Shown here piece by piece: positions 20,947 through 34,019 of a DNA stretch of 64,000 bases. The position numbers were made by a program, and so were the translations under genes. Source of the stretch: Craterostigma plantagineum (Eukaryota; Streptophyta; Magnoliopsida; Lamiales; Linderniaceae); contig JAPQWV010000050.1 in assembly GCA_027422505.1 (NCBI GenBank), positions 2,790,001 through 2,854,000 on the forward strand. The letters run 5' to 3'. The notes beneath the pieces are model-generated. The model had not been told where the DNA came from, made no database searches, and was given only the letters and a program-made list of their open reading frames with translations. Within the stretch, counting starts at the first letter, position 1, and every line of letters begins with the position of its first letter.

Positions 20947-21930
20947 ATCATCGCGAACATAAGACTTCCCACCGCTGATGCATACGGTACTCGAGGCATC
21001 TCCATCCTCCCTTCTTCACTGCTAGGACTCATACTTGAGGATAATTTGAAATTAACAAGAAGTGGGGTAGAAATTGGCTTACAATCTTGCATATTGAAGC
21101 GTCGCAAGACCTTCCTCAGATAATTCTTCTGCGAAAGCCAAATCTTCTTGTTATTTCTGTCTCGGTAAATTTGCATCCCTAGAATCTTGTTTGCTGGTCC
21201 CAAGTCCTTCATTTCAAATTCCCTAGCCAACTGTGCCTTGAGTTCTTCATCACGATCTTTGTTGGGGCCTGCTACCAACATGTCGTCAACATACAACAGT
21301 AATATGATAAAATCATTTTCACCAAACCTCTTGAAATATGCACAAGGGTCTGCGTTTAATCTGTTGTATCCAAGGCTCATGATGAAGGAATCAAATCGCT
21401 TATACCAACACCTCGGCGCCTGTTTGAGACCGTATAGAGATTTGTTCAACCTGCAAACCAAGTTCCGTTTTTCTTTGTCTTCAAAACCTTCCGGCTGGAG
21501 CATATAAATCTCTTCTTCAAGATCTCCATGAAGAAAAGCCGTCTTCACATCTAGTTGCTCTAGATGTAGGTCGAATGTAGCACAAATCGCCAGGAGTACC
21601 CGAACAGTCGTCAGTCAAACCACAGGTGAAAATATCTCGTTGAAGTCGATGCCTTCTTTCTGAGGCGTAGCCTTTAACCACCAGTCGTGCACGAAACCGC
21701 TCTACTTGATCATCGCTGTTCCGCTTGATCTTAAATACCCATTTATTGCCGATTGCCTTTCTGCCATTCGGTAGTGGCACCAGCTCCCAAGTCTTATTTT
21801 TCCGTAGAGCTTCCATTTCTTCTTGCATTGCCGCCAACCACTGATCTGCATCAGAACTGTTCAGTGCTTCTTGAAGAGTTGATGGCTCTCCCTCATCAGT
21901 TAGAAGACAGTATGCAATGTTGCTGTCCAT
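20910..21930 (-). pseudogene. Copia C reverse transcriptase (two frames)
   Basis: N-terminal part 21930-21517 reads KTWELVPLP and GNKWVFKIKRNSD; the C-terminal part from 21548 reads MKTAFLHGDLEEEIYM, YGLKQAPRCWYKRF and the catalytic LLLYVDDMLVAG. A frameshift near 21590-21640 separates the halves, so no full polymerase can be made from this copy. Confidence 0.9.
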
Positions 21931-22133
21931 GTCGTAATCTTCATGCCAGGATGGTGCGGCTCTTTTGCGTGTGCCCCTTCTAACTTCTGGCTCTGAAGAT
22001 TCGCTTGGCCCTTCCTCGTGCTCCGGTGCTGCTTCAGAAGAATCTTGTTCGATAGATTTCCCTTTCGCCTGAATCGTCGTAGTCCCTGAGCGTTCCTTTG
22101 TAGTGCTACCATTTCCTTCGATTAGTTTATCTT

Positions 22134-23132
22134 CTAAGAAGATAACTTCCCTGCTGATGACAACCTTGTGGGCAGTGGGATCCCACAGGCGATACCCTTC
22201 ACACCATCAGCGTACCCCAAGAACAAACACTTCCTGGATTTCGGATCCAACTTCGTAGTTTCTTGGGCGTTGTACATCACGTACACAGGACTTCCAAATA
22301 CATGGAGTTTGGAATAATCCGCTGGTTTTCTGGTCCACATCTCCATCGGCGTCTTCTGATCAATTGCCGTTGAAGGCGATCGATTGATCACGTAGCAGGC
22401 GGTGTTAACTGCTTCTGCCCAGTATGATTTATCCAGACCTGCAGCTCCCAACATGGCTCTTGTTCTCTCCAATAGAGTCATGTTCATCCGCTCCGCCACT
22501 CCATTTTGTTGTGGAGTATACGCCGTAGTGAAGTGCCTTTTGATGCCTTCTCTTTTGCAAAAGCTATCAAATTCCCTACCAGTGTATTCTCCTCCATTAT
22601 CAGTCCTCAAACATTTGATCTTCTTTCCTGTATCAAGTTCGACCCGAGCCTTGAAATTCTTGAAGGTAACGAACACATCTCCTTTGCTCTTGATGATATA
22701 CACCCAACATCTCCGGGAGTAATCGTCGATGAAAGACACGAAGTACTTCCCTCCTCCTCGGGATGAAACCGGTGATTGCCATACATCAGAGTGAACCAAT
22801 TCTAGAATACCGTTGCTTCTGGAATTTGATGTGTTGAATTGTAGCCGATGCTGCTTGTTTGCTACGCAATGCTCACAGAACGGTAGTGACACCTTCGTGA
22901 GACCCGGAAGTAGATTCTGGCTTGCAAGAATTTTCATACCTTGTTCCGACATATGCCCGAGCTTTTGATGCCACAGCATAGTAGATCTTTCGGTTGAATT
23001 TCCTGAAGCCACAGACGCTTCCCCTTCTTGCACCGTCTCTCCCAATAGCATATACAAATTTGCAGCGACCTTTTCATCTGTCAGCGTGGCTGGTTTTCCA
23101 TCGATAGCCTCCAGACAGCCGTCCTTCATCAA
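22134..23132 (-). pseudogene. Copia C pre-integrase and integrase
   Basis: GAG-pre-integrase motif LWHQKLGHMSEQGM, an HHCC-like CEHCVANKQHR, then the rve core with its acidic triad readable at HSDVW, RTDNGGEY and NGVAERMN. About 330 residues in a single frame, the best preserved enzyme of the element. The domain of this family inserts cDNA into host DNA. Confidence 0.9.
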
Positions 23133-23403
23133 GATCGCCTTTATCTTTAATTTTCACAGTGAGAAGTTTCTCCCGTTGAATTTTCGATATCAAACTTCGC
23201 CGCCATAATTTCTGCTCAGTCGTGAGCGATACCTCCGACGGGGTTGCAGCAGATAATTATTGAACTCGCACCGTCTTTTTCGTCACCGTAACAAGGGCAG
23301 TATAATATTTATTATTTTCTGATGTGGAGGGTCCACGTTAGTGGCAACCACAGAGCATACGATAAATAAATATATAAAACCCAAGCTAGGCTCTGATACC
23401 AAT

Positions 23404-23865
23404 TGTTGGCGTGGCAGCGGACCCGGTCGAATAATATTGCGGCTAATATTTGGGTAATTAAAGATAAAATGTGGACACCGAGATTTAACGTGGAAAACCC
23501 CCAAACAAATCGGGGTAAAAACCACGGGCAAGGAAGGAGAATTCACTATAGGGGAAATATAGGAGTTACAACCTCTCAATCTATAAAGGAGAAAACCCTC
23601 AATATCTCTCTTTATAGTCGGAGAAAATACCCGACAAACTCTCTATTATTTTTCCTCTATTTTTCACTTTTCTCTCTATCTGTGTGTGATTTTATGCTGC
23701 TCCCTCGTTACCTATTTATAGGAGAAATCTCAAGTAGGAAGACAAAATACATCACGTCACCCCTTAGATCATTCGATGTGTGAACAATAGAAAGCCCACC
23801 TTTGAAAAGAATTGCCACGTGAAACAATATCTTCTTTGACTTTTCAAAGAAGCAATATGTCGACA
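23404..23865 (-). repeat. Copia C 5' LTR (element sense)
   Basis: 462 bp, followed by ATTGC at 23866-23870. Only a couple of differences from the left copy were seen. Confidence 0.93.
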
Positions 23866-23870
23866 ATTGC

Positions 23871-25720
23871 TGCTGGATATGCTTTTTCATCCAATGCGCG
23901 GGTTCTATGGGAAGCACTGAAGGATAGGTATGGCACTTCGAATGGACCTCAGATTTTTAATCTATAGCGGGAGATAATTTCGATCACTCAAGAAAATTTG
24001 CCGTTAGATCTATATTTTTCTAAGCTGAAAAGGTGTTGGGATGAAATCAGCTATGTAGATCCTCCAGTTCAATGTGTCTGTGATGCTAGGGCATGCATTG
24101 AAAAGAAGGAGAAAAGAAATCGATTGATGCCGTTTCTGTTGGGATTAAATGAGCACTACGATGGTGTGAAAAATCATATTCTAATGATGGATCCTATGCC
24201 TGATGAGAACAAGGCTTATTCTATGGTTATAAGTGTTGAAAACCAGAGGAAAACTAGCATGTTTATGCAAGATTCGGGGCAAAACAATGCATTTCTTGTA
24301 CACAAGAAAAGTGATGCAAAGTGATTTTCTGGCTCGACTTCATTCATGAGTAAGGAAGAGAAGCGAAAGCTTTTGTGCGATCATTGTAAAAGAAATGGAC
24401 ATAGCAAGGATATGTGCTTCAAGATACATGGACTCCCGGATTGGTGGAATGAATACAAGGAAAAGGCGAGTAAACCGCCTCAGAAATTCACACCGAACTT
24501 TGACAAAAGGCAAGCGATGAACGTGGCAGATTGCTCCCTTGGAGCTCCTAGCGGTGAACATACTCACCTACAAACTATAATGGCAAACCTGAACCTGCTT
24601 CAGAATGAGGTTGGAAAAGGGAACAAATACAACACACCTCAGGGATGCAGAACAGGTTAATTTTGCACACTTGCATGACTTTGCAGGTATGAACTCTCAT
24701 CAAAACTTGAATGTTGCTAATTCAATAGACACACGGTTCTGGATTTTGGATAGCGGTGCTACGAATCACATGTGCTCTGACATTTCCCACATGAAACATC
24801 CCAAAATCATCACCCAATTCACTCCTATATACGTACCAGATGGAAGCATCAAATCTGTCAAACATATTGGGGATGTGGAATTCACAGCCCATTTTCAATT
24901 ACTTGAATGCCTTCATGTTCCTGAGTTCAGATACAATCTTATATCCATACATAAACTTGCAAGAACCAATGGTATTGACACTTTTTCTCCTCCAACTGTT
25001 GTGTTTTACAGGACCAATCGTCTAAGAAACTGATTGCTGTGGGGAGGGTAGCAAACAGGCTGTACATTATTGACAACAGCTCATTCAACCCCGACAAAAT
25101 TCAGCCAGTCAGTCACTTTATGTTTCCCATATTTCCTGATCAGAATCTAGCCAATAGTTTTATACATAATTCAAATAATACAAGCCTTCTACCTAGCCAT
25201 ATATGGCACAACCGTCTAGGACATCCGTCCGCTGATGTTATGAAACATATGAATCTCATCAATGATAATGGTACTTTCAGTGAAGTATGTGATGTCTGGC
25301 CAGCCGCTAAACACCATTTAAAATTCCCCACCAGTACAAGCCACACTTCTACTTGCTTCGAATTGTTACATATTGACATATCGGGAACCTATAAATACCC
25401 TACGCACAATGGCTCTCATTATTTTTTGACTATTGTCGATGACTATAGCAGATCCATTTGGACCTTTCTTATGCACCTGAAGTCACAAACAGCAAGCCTA
25501 CTCACCAAATTTCTCACCCTAATAAAAATCAGTTCCAAAGTTCAGTGAAAGTCATTCGAAGCGACAATGGGACTGAGTTTACAAGCACCCACTGCCAAAA
25601 TATCTTCAATAACCATGGCATCATTCATCAAAAATCTTGCCCTTACACGCCCCCCCAACAAAAAGGAATAATAGAGCGCAAACACAAGCACTTGTTGCAA
25701 GTTGCTCATGTTCCAATCTA
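23871..25720 (+). pseudogene. Copia A gag C-terminus, zinc knuckle, protease and integrase remnants
   Basis: Continues gag with LWEALKDRYG, a stop at about 23965, then LYFSKLKRCWDEISY. Zinc knuckle CDHCKRNGHSKDMC near 24376. Protease active site FWILDSGATNHMC near 24750 keeps D-S-G. Pre-integrase IWHNRLGHPSAD near 25200. Integrase shows HIDISGTY, VIRSDNGTEF and GIIERKH but is split by a frameshift near 25545. The sequence then breaks off after 'ATYIINCLPTSLL'. Confidence 0.88.
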
Positions 25721-25794
25721 ATCTACCTAACCAATATTGGGTGATGCCATACTTACAGCCACATATATCATAAACTGCCTTCCCACATCACTAC

Positions 25795-26434
25795 TTACAC
25801 GGCCGGATCTTACTTATGCCGTGCAACAGTTGAGCCAACACACGCATGCCCCTCGCACTGCTCATTGGACTGCAATGCTACAAGTTCTTCGATATTTGAA
25901 GTCATATCCTTCGCATGGATTATTTTATTCTGCTGAGAATAACTTACATCTTGCAGCTTATAGTGACTCAGATTGGGCTGCGTGTCACATCACTCGGCGA
26001 TCTCTTACTGGATATTGCATCTTTCTTGGGAGTTCTCTTATCAGTTGGAAAACAAAGAAGCAAAATACCGTGTCCCGATCTTCGGCAGAGGCCGAATATC
26101 GCAGCTTAGCAGCCACCGTGTGTGAGTTAAAATGGATCAGTTATCTTTTGAATGATCTACAGGTGTCAGCTTCGTTACCAATTCCCTTGTGGTGTGACAA
26201 TAAGGCGGCCATTCATATTTCTGAGAACCCCGATCATCATGAACGGACTAAGCATATAGAGATCGATTGCCACATCGTTCGGGACCAATTCAAGCTTGGT
26301 TTTATTTCGTTGCGCCATGTCTCTTCTCGGCTTCAACTCGCAGACGTGTTCACCAAATCTTTGAGCTCATCGACGTTTTCATTCTTAGTTTCCAAGTTGG
26401 GCTTGCTGAATTTTCACCAAGCACCAACTTGTGG
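25795..26434 (+). pseudogene. Copia A RNase H, joined directly to integrase remnant
   Basis: Begins TRPDLTYAVQQLSQH, just upstream of RNase H in intact elements, so the reverse transcriptase core with YVDD has been deleted. Continues with SDSDWAACHITRRSLTGY, NTVSRSSAEAEYR and HIVRDQFKLG to the purine tract before the 3' LTR. The domain itself is uninterrupted. Confidence 0.9.
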
Positions 26435-26440
26435 AGGGGA

Positions 26441-26680
26441 TGTAACGACTGTTGAAGACAATGCCAGCGTGGACAAAGATGACAGCTGTGCTACTTGCGT
26501 GGCAGCGGACTCACGAAGCATTGACTGTACATAGTAGTTTGTATAGCTGTATTTTACATTTAACATTATTTTTCAGGTGTTGATTAGTAAGTTTGACTGG
26601 TATATATAGCTGTACAGACCACATTCTCAAGTATGAGCGAATATTATATTTTCATTCTTCTGTTTTCTACAAAAGCAACA
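26441..26680 (+). repeat. Copia A 3' LTR
   Basis: 240 bp; differs from the 5' LTR at about two sites (for example CAGGTGTTG against CAGGGGTTG). GATAT follows. Confidence 0.92.
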
Positions 26681-26685
26681 GATAT

Positions 26686-29120
26686 GATTCATGTTTCTGC
26701 TCATTCTCGACCAAAGTCGATCATGTTTTAAGCCAAACAATGATTTCCCATCCTCCGATTTTTAAGTATTAATATACAAGATTAAAACGAAAACTCATTT
26801 GAAAAGATGATCAATAATTCTGTTCTAGTTTTTTTATTGTATTTTTCAAAAAGAAAATAGACAAACCAAAATTAATATATAGCCGTTCCATTCATTAAAG
26901 AAAGAGCATTTTCGGAAACCGCTTAGCAATGGGAATTTGATAATACACTAATTTAAGGCCCGTGCGTTGCATAGGTTATATTTAAGAGATTTTTTTAGTT
27001 TATTAAATCTATTGTTATCGGAAAGACCCGAGATCCGCGATTGGACCATCATTTTTATAGTGGACCCGAGACCCGCCCATTTATTTTATAGTAGCCCCGA
27101 GTCCCGCCTCAGAAAAAACTGGGGCCCCACATTTATAGATTTTTTCTATATAATTATTATTTACTAAATATATGTTTCTATATAGTTATATAAACATATA
27201 TAATATTTATATAAAAAATGTAAGGGGGCGGGTGGTGCGGGTTTTGGGCCGGGGTTGGCCTGAGCCCGACCGGATTTTGGCGGCTTTGAGTCTAGACTCG
27301 TCCTAGTCCCTTCCTCTAATTGTTATGTCATTTTATCAGTATTTAATGCAATGGTTTATAAACTTTGATCTTTTTTATCTCTAGATTTTGCCCCCATGTG
27401 ATGCAGGGGATTATTTTTTGTCCAGTATAAACACAATTTCAAGTTAATATTTTATTAGCCAAGTTTTGTCAGACACATTAATTTTTTATTATGATTAAAT
27501 TTTGCATAATAAATCTTAACATTTTATAAAAACATATTCTACATTCTCACAGTCGGGCATTCTTACAATGTCTAAGTAATACAATTTGCTAGTTGTTCAT
27601 CGTACGTCTAACACGATAAATTGATATTGATGCCAAAACTATACAGTTATGTATATCTACTAGTGAGGAAGATAAAAAAAAAAAGGCTTATCAAGTTTAG
27701 AACCATAGCTTTTGGTGGCAAATGAAGCGAATATCTTTTTGAAGATGACCTCTTTCTCTTCATCATTGTCTGTAGAATTCCAAATGCCTCAAAATCACCA
27801 GCATCAAAATGGTTGATTTATTAGCAAAACTCCGCCTTCTTTAGACCCTTTCTCATGTTCGCATCTGTTCATTTTTTCTCGATTCTCATCGCATTTGAAG
27901 AGGCCGATATTTTGAAGTTATACATTGACTGTGGCACATGAGACTGTTTAGCTGTCGTATCATTAGACCTTTTAAATGCCAATGGAGTATTCTCAGAAAT
28001 CCACATGCATTGTTTTTAATGCCAACTTTTACTGCAGCCACATATAAAGTATATGAATACCGGTGTAAAGCTTGAAAGCTGTAGACAAGTTTCTCTGCGT
28101 GATCATCCACCAAATCTCAGATTTATTCCGACTGTACAAACCAGGATCGATTATAATCAGTTTCCCCTTTTATTCCTGCATATTTGGAAATCAAAATTTA
28201 ATAATCACTTCTAAAGAATCAGTGACATGGACGATGTTAAAAACTTGGGGACTTGATGTACGTTAAAAACCATAAACCCCGCGCATCGTACATGTACGTA
28301 AAGTTGGCCATGTGTGAAAACTGAATTGGGAAGATACACTCCAACCATTTATGTTCTACGTAAGAGTGAAACCTTTTGATTTCCAAAGTATGTATCGCAG
28401 CTTTCCTGTGTCCCAATGATGGAAATGTTAGATAAGCTCAATCAAAAAGGGGTCCATACCAAAAGAAAAACTTAACATAAAAAACAAAGAAGGCCGCATG
28501 AAATCTAAGACAATTCAAAAGAGCACATCTAGGAAATCTCTTGGGAATAAAACGTAAAAAAAGAGGCTGCGAAAGTCAAGTACAAAGACAAATTAAAGAT
28601 TTCATATGATATGATAAGATTTGCACTTATTGACTATTCTTACGCTGTACTTGATCTATTTATATGCATGCATGGGTCGTGAATGAACTGTGGGGCTGAA
28701 GAAAAGAAAGATAAGGCACAAAGTGCCATGCTATATGAGTTGTGAATGAGCTAAAAAATGTGAAGTGTTGTACGTGTAAAAGAGAAGAAATAAGAAAAAG
28801 AGTTAGCCAAGTTTTTTATTCTTCGATCCTTACACAGAAAAATATATCAGCCCCAAAATTCTCATATCGTCCTCATACAATCAAACACTCATCTTCTATA
28901 ACATTTAAAACAACAGGAAAGGTGATCCAAAAAGTTTCGGATTTTTTTATTTTACATCGATGGGATAATTTTGACCCTCATATAATTGTTGAATATGAAT
29001 AAGCCTACCCTGTACAATCGTCGCCAACAATTTAGTAAATAAATCATATAGTACTATAGATTTTTCGACTGATTTACTACTACTTTTCTTAGTGTGAAAT
29101 GATGATGATATATAGATGCG
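26686..29120. other. Intergenic, no supported gene
   Basis: AT-rich host sequence. Around 27020-27300 it has repeated GACCCGAG/CCCGCC words and GC-rich patches that look like a degraded DNA transposon, but no ends were found. Short open frames here are not convincing. Confidence 0.4.
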
Positions 29121-29366
29121 TAATTATAAGTCAAGTAATGATGCTTTGAATTCCACCAATATCAAAGCCGATCAATCCCTTTCAAGAGACATTAATACAT
29201 AGATATATAAGAAAATACCATATCGCATCCCTTAATTTGCATTAATAATCCATAAATATCTTAATTATCAATTGAAAGAAAATATCTTACATCAATATAC
29301 ACTTTAATAAATATTATGCGTTAAGTGTCTATATAAACTTTTTTAAGAATAGACACAGATAATACG

Positions 29367-29415
<49 letters not shown>

Positions 29416-31387
29416 ACAATTATATAAACATATATGTATTTTTTGAATGATAGGCAAATATATAATTACATATACACACATTATTTGTAGGAGTTACACA
29501 CTAATATAAAAATATATTATATTTTATATACACACACACATAATCTTTTTTTAGGGTAAGCGAAAGCCCACCTAGGTGTGAAGTGGATCCGGAATTGAGC
29601 GCATGCCTGAAAACTTGCAATACTGCTAATTTGTAAGACTTTGCAAATGTGCAATTGGAACTTTTTTTTTATTGTAAGACTATTGCCTGAGACGAGTTTA
29701 ACTAAAGGAATACATTGATGTAGGTTGAGCAGCTGCAATATTGTCATACTGCAGAAGCAAGAACATCTCATAAGATTGCATGACTGCAAGACCACACGAT
29801 AGAGAACCTCAAGATATGTAAGAATGCTAGACTTTTACAGCAATTTCAGAAACGTAAGATTGCACCGATGCTATTTGCACGACTGTAAGTCTGACTCATA
29901 GAAAACTTCCCATGTTAGCGGGAGATCTGCAATCCTAGATAAGAATATTATTATTTTAATTCAAATATCAAAATACTTCCAAAAAAAGAATGTCAAATCC
30001 AACTCTAACAACAAAAAGACAACCACCATCTCATCCCCCCTTGTCAACCTCAATGGAAATTTTTTTTTAATAAGAAAATAACGATGGCAAAGGATCCCTG
30101 AAAACTACGATAAATTGCACAATCATCAAATCTAGTTTATAATCCTCACAGATCTAATTTATATTCCTCACATATGCAGCTGAAGGTTGCCTTGAGTACT
30201 TAAGCGACAGAGATTGAATCTCGCGGTGCACTCTTAATTATATAAGTCAAGTAATGATGTTTTTGAATTCCAGCAATATCAAAAGCCAATCAATCCCTTT
30301 CAAGAGACATTAAAACATAAATATATAAGAAAATACCATATGGCATCCCTTAATTATCATTAACCCTATAATTGACTTGATAAATATCTTAATTATGTGT
30401 TAGACAATTAAAAGAAAATAAATATCTTACATCAATATACACTTTAAAGGTAATAAGTATATTATATTATTTTGATATATACGTTAAATGTCTATATAAC
30501 TTTTTTAAGAATGGACACATATAAGACGTAAATATGTATATATATTAAAAAGTTTATATAAACATATATTTATACATTTATTTTTTGAATGATAGGCAAA
30601 TATATAATTACATATACACACACATATTTGTGGGAGTTACACACTAAATATATAAATATACTATATTATATATACGCACACATAATCTTTTTTTAGGGTA
30701 AGCGAAAGCGCACCCAGGTGTAAAGTGGATGATAATTGAGCGCATGACTCAAAACTTGCACTACTGCTAATCTGTAATACTATTTCCAAATGTGCAACTG
30801 GAACTTTTTTATTGTAAGACTATCGCGTGCGATAGTTTCACTTAAGGACTGCGTGGATGTAGGTTGAGCAGTTGCAATATCGTCATACTGTAGAAGCAAG
30901 AACATCTCATAAGACTGCATGACTGCAAGACTGCACGGTAGAGAACCTCAAGATATGTAAGAATGCTAGAGTATTTATTGCAATTTCAGAAATGTAAGAC
31001 TACACCGATGCTATTTGTACGACTGTAAGTCTGACTCACAAGAAAACTTCCCATGTTATCAGGAGATCTACAATCCTATGTAAGAATATTATTATTTTAA
31101 TTCATATATCAAAACACTTCCAAAAAAAAAAAGAATATCAAATCCAACTCTAACAACAAAAGACAACCACCATCTCATTCTCCCTCGTCAGTCTAAAAGG
31201 AAAATTTATTTTTATAAGAAAATAACGACGGCAAAGGATCCCTAAAAACTACGAAATTGTACATGGAATTACACAATCATCAAATCTAATTTATATTACT
31301 CACAGATCTAATTTATATTCCTCACAGATGCAGCTGAAGGTTGCCTTGCGTACTTAAGCGACATTGAATCTCGCGGTGCACTCTTAC
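29121..31387 (+). repeat. Tandem direct duplication, about 1.1-kb unit, two copies
   Basis: Unit 1 (about 29121-30235) and unit 2 (about 30236-31387) both start near ATAAGTCAAGTAATGATG and end near AATCTCGCGGTGCACTCTTA. They share the whole order of landmarks with scattered substitutions and indels. An AT microsatellite in unit 1 is much shorter in unit 2. A GACTGCA-like word recurs inside each unit. No coding sequence recognised. Confidence 0.8.
29371..29411. repeat. (AT)n microsatellite
   Basis: About 41 bases of alternating A and T within unit 1 of the tandem duplication. Confidence 0.95.
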
Positions 31388-33280
31388 TTGGTTAAGGAAT
31401 TGATATCCTACAAACAAACATTGTATATGGGTATCTACGTAAAAGGCCAAGATTCTTGCAATATATAAGCTGGGAGCTACTTAACTTTTCCATGGATCTT
31501 CACTGTATTCTTCGGCTTGCCTCTTCAATCTCTCCCACTTCTCGGATGATTATGCCGTCGCCATTGATAGTCGCCGATGAATCGCTGGTCAAAGCATCAA
31601 GCTTGCCAGAATCGTTGATGTTCACCGCAGATAAGCCAAACAAGCTATGGCTCTGCTTTGATGCTTTGTCCAGGGATCTATTGGGATAAACCTTGGAATC
31701 GTCTCAAACAACGCCCTGCCATTGTTGCTATGGTAGTCTTCTATTTGAGGCCAGAAGATGATGCAAGATCTGCTTAAAAACGAAAATGATTAAGAAACTA
31801 AGAAGTTGTTGTTACAACTATTAAAGATAAGGTCTTTGTAAATGGACATTAAAAAACTCGCCAACTCGATCACAACTTTTGACCTTTAGTACATGCCTTT
31901 GCTAGCGGAACTCTCACAGTCAACATTGGCAAGAAATGAAATCTTAATAAAAAAATATGGAATTAGTACTATAAACATATCATGCATAAACCAACAAAAA
32001 TAGTTACAAAAGCATCGTCCACATATTCTAATCACTGTACCTTGGAAAGATCTTCGCCTCGCCAAAATGATTCCAACGTCCCACGTGCAGATTGTAATGT
32101 AGAACAAAAAGATCAACTATCCCCAAATGAACCTGTTTCACACATAATTGGCTAGCAAATCGAAGATACAAATAAGAGCGTTAATTATAGATCTTAAACA
32201 GATCCCGCGCAACATAAGCTCGTCGTAATTACCGTTCGAGGCCAAATCCAGATCCCATGTGGCAAGACGATTTCCAACTCTTGAAATAATATGAATAATG
32301 TAGCAACAACTTATCGAAATATGCAATTCTGAAGAGGGAACAAAAAAGGTTATGATCATCAATGCCGTCACATTATGCGTTTTCTTACGACATTGTTTAG
32401 TAAAGACATGATTGATTATTGCAATAATAAAAGGCTAAAAAAACTGAAAACCGCGGACCACTTATGATTGGCAGAAAATGGAATTTTACCCTTCGATTAA
32501 ATTTCGATATTAGGCATACTAAGGAGAGCCTGTTAATTCATCTTTCTTCTTTTGCCACTTTGAAAGCAATAAAAGCCATATCTATTGCTCTAATCTTTAA
32601 TGATGTTCGATATGTTTCCTTTCATTGTTTGCAAGAGAATGAGTGGGGAAAAAATAAAAATCCTTAGTTCAAGAAAAGCATAATCATGGGGTAAAGACAT
32701 TCGATATGTTTCCTTTCACTGTTTGCAAGAGAATGAGTGGGGAAAAAATAAAAATCCTTAGTTCAAGAAAAGCATAATCATGGGGTAAAGACATCAAGAT
32801 TGTTCTTGCAATATGGGATCAAGAACAAAAATATCAATTAAAATAGTAAATAGTCACCGAGTAATCAAAACATGCGTGTGCCCTAGTCGATTGATTATGG
32901 TAAGCTCAGTCAAAGATCAAATTGGCCCTTTATTCTCTCCTAAAAGAGCACTTGATTGCAATCACCAAATATATATCTTTCTCACGATCATCTTGGCATT
33001 GAAGCAGTTGATATCTGCCTCAGCTCTACCCCGTTTTCGATAACGTCAAACAAAGAGCTCCATCACTAAAATCAACCCTTCATGAGAAGGTTAATATCAG
33101 TAGTATAGTGTTGAGTGAACCTCAAATCTTGCGATGTATGCCCCCTCTGATATAGTAAGTAATATTCAAAAAATATCAGACACAGATAGGAATAAAAAAA
33201 GATCCAAAGAAAGAACCCAAAGGCGACATAGCGATTCTTGAAGTTAACATAAGCTAAATCACAAAAGACCCATAAGCTGA
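31388..33280 (-). other. Intergenic with unrecognised exon-like pieces and a 94-bp tandem repeat
   Basis: A 94-bp direct repeat lies at 32606-32699 and 32700-32793 (TTCGATATGTTTCC start). On the minus strand, stretches near 31740-31640 (GRALFETIPRFIPIDPWTK) and 32105-32045 (LQSARGTLESFWRGEDLSK followed by GTACAG) read like exon scraps. I recognise neither. They share the strand of the gene fragments at 33.3-35.1 kb and may belong to the same captured block. Confidence 0.3.
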
Positions 33281-33289
33281 AAACTCCTC

Positions 33290-33635
33290 CGCCGGTGTGA
33301 GTGAAGACTCTTTATGGGCGAAGAAGGATGGCAGCGGAAGGGATGGCATGGACGGCGAGATCACGAAGCCCGATCCAGCATACACGTCAGCGACCTTACC
33401 CTCTAGTTCGCTCTCCCGAGCGGTGGCCGTCATGTTTTCGAGCAGAAGTTCGATCAGAAGAAAATGACCTGAAAAAACATAGAAGAGAAGAGCAGAGCAG
33501 AGACATTTTATTAAGTAAGAGTTTGTAGATGGCTGAATAATATCAAACTCACTGAGATGATTAGTTGCAAACTGTAGTTCGATGTCGTCTCGAGATAGCG
33601 TGAATGGAGGAGCCATAATGCCCGCGTTATTACTT
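33290..33635 (-). pseudogene. Short-chain dehydrogenase (TIC32-like) fragment
   Basis: The minus strand reads [27 protein letters not shown], interrupted by an intron-like stretch, then [19 protein letters not shown] and SELEGK. This is the segment around the conserved NNAG and QFATNH region of plant TIC32/retinol-dehydrogenase-like SDRs. The N-terminal Rossmann glycine motif and the catalytic YxxxK part are absent, so only one or two internal exons are present. Function is lost. Confidence 0.75.
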
Positions 33636-34019
33636 TATTTCAAACAAACAAACAAAAGCATATAATGTAAGTTTAATAAGGTATAGAAACCTCATTTTAT
33701 AAGCTAAATGATCTTTATTCACATGAGATTGTTCAGAGGTAGCCCTAAGGAGTTATACTCTGATGCGAATTTTCGTACAGATGTGTTCTTCCCACAGCTC
33801 TTTTCAATAGGGCTCTCAAAGTTAGAAGATCAGCTTTGAAAATCAAGAAATGTAAAACATACGTACTGTTTGCGGATTAAGCTTGACAATATATACCAAA
33901 ACTGGCATTCGTAGATAGTTTCTGAAATCCCAAAAAGCACAAAAGAAACTTGACAATGATAGAGAATATATATGCTCGAAATAAAAGTAAAAGAACTCAC
34001 GTTTAAGTAGACTGTTACG

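Larger units (their letters stand above)
19792..23865 (-). mobile_element. Copia element C (Tnt1-like pol), gag and protease deleted
   Basis: 462-bp LTRs (TGTTGGCG...GTCGACA), near-identical, with duplication ATTGC at 19787-19791 and 23866-23870. Minus-strand primer-binding site TGGTATCAGAGCC lies just left of 23404. Pol order is pre-integrase, integrase, reverse transcriptase, RNase H, of the Tnt1-94-like lineage. Gag begins at 23206 (MAAKFDIEN) but soon loses frame, then jumps from GKPATLTDEK straight to NLYMLLGETV of the pre-integrase region, deleting most of gag, the zinc knuckle and the protease. Confidence 0.93.
16343..26680 (+). mobile_element. Copia element A, defective, host of nested elements B and C
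   Basis: 240-bp LTRs (TGTAACG...AGCAACA) flanked by GATAT on both sides (16338-16342 and 26681-26685). A primer-binding site follows the left LTR (TGGTATCGGAGAC) and a purine tract (GGAGGGGA) precedes the right one. With B and C removed, about 3.5 kb remains: gag, zinc knuckle, protease, pre-integrase and partial integrase, then a direct jump to RNase H. Essentially the whole reverse transcriptase is missing and there are in-frame stops. The LTRs differ at only about two positions by eye. Confidence 0.92.

Noticed and set aside
16343..26680. A or C as intact autonomous retrotransposons
   Set aside because: LTRs and target duplications are fine, but A lacks the reverse transcriptase and C lacks gag and protease.
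27020..27300. GC-rich patch as a promoter or CpG island
   Set aside because: Repeated GACCCGAG and CCCGCC words without any adjacent gene look like degraded repeat sequence.
33301..33528. Plus-strand frame of 75 codons
   Set aside because: Shadow of the minus-strand short-chain dehydrogenase fragment, whose residues match a known family.
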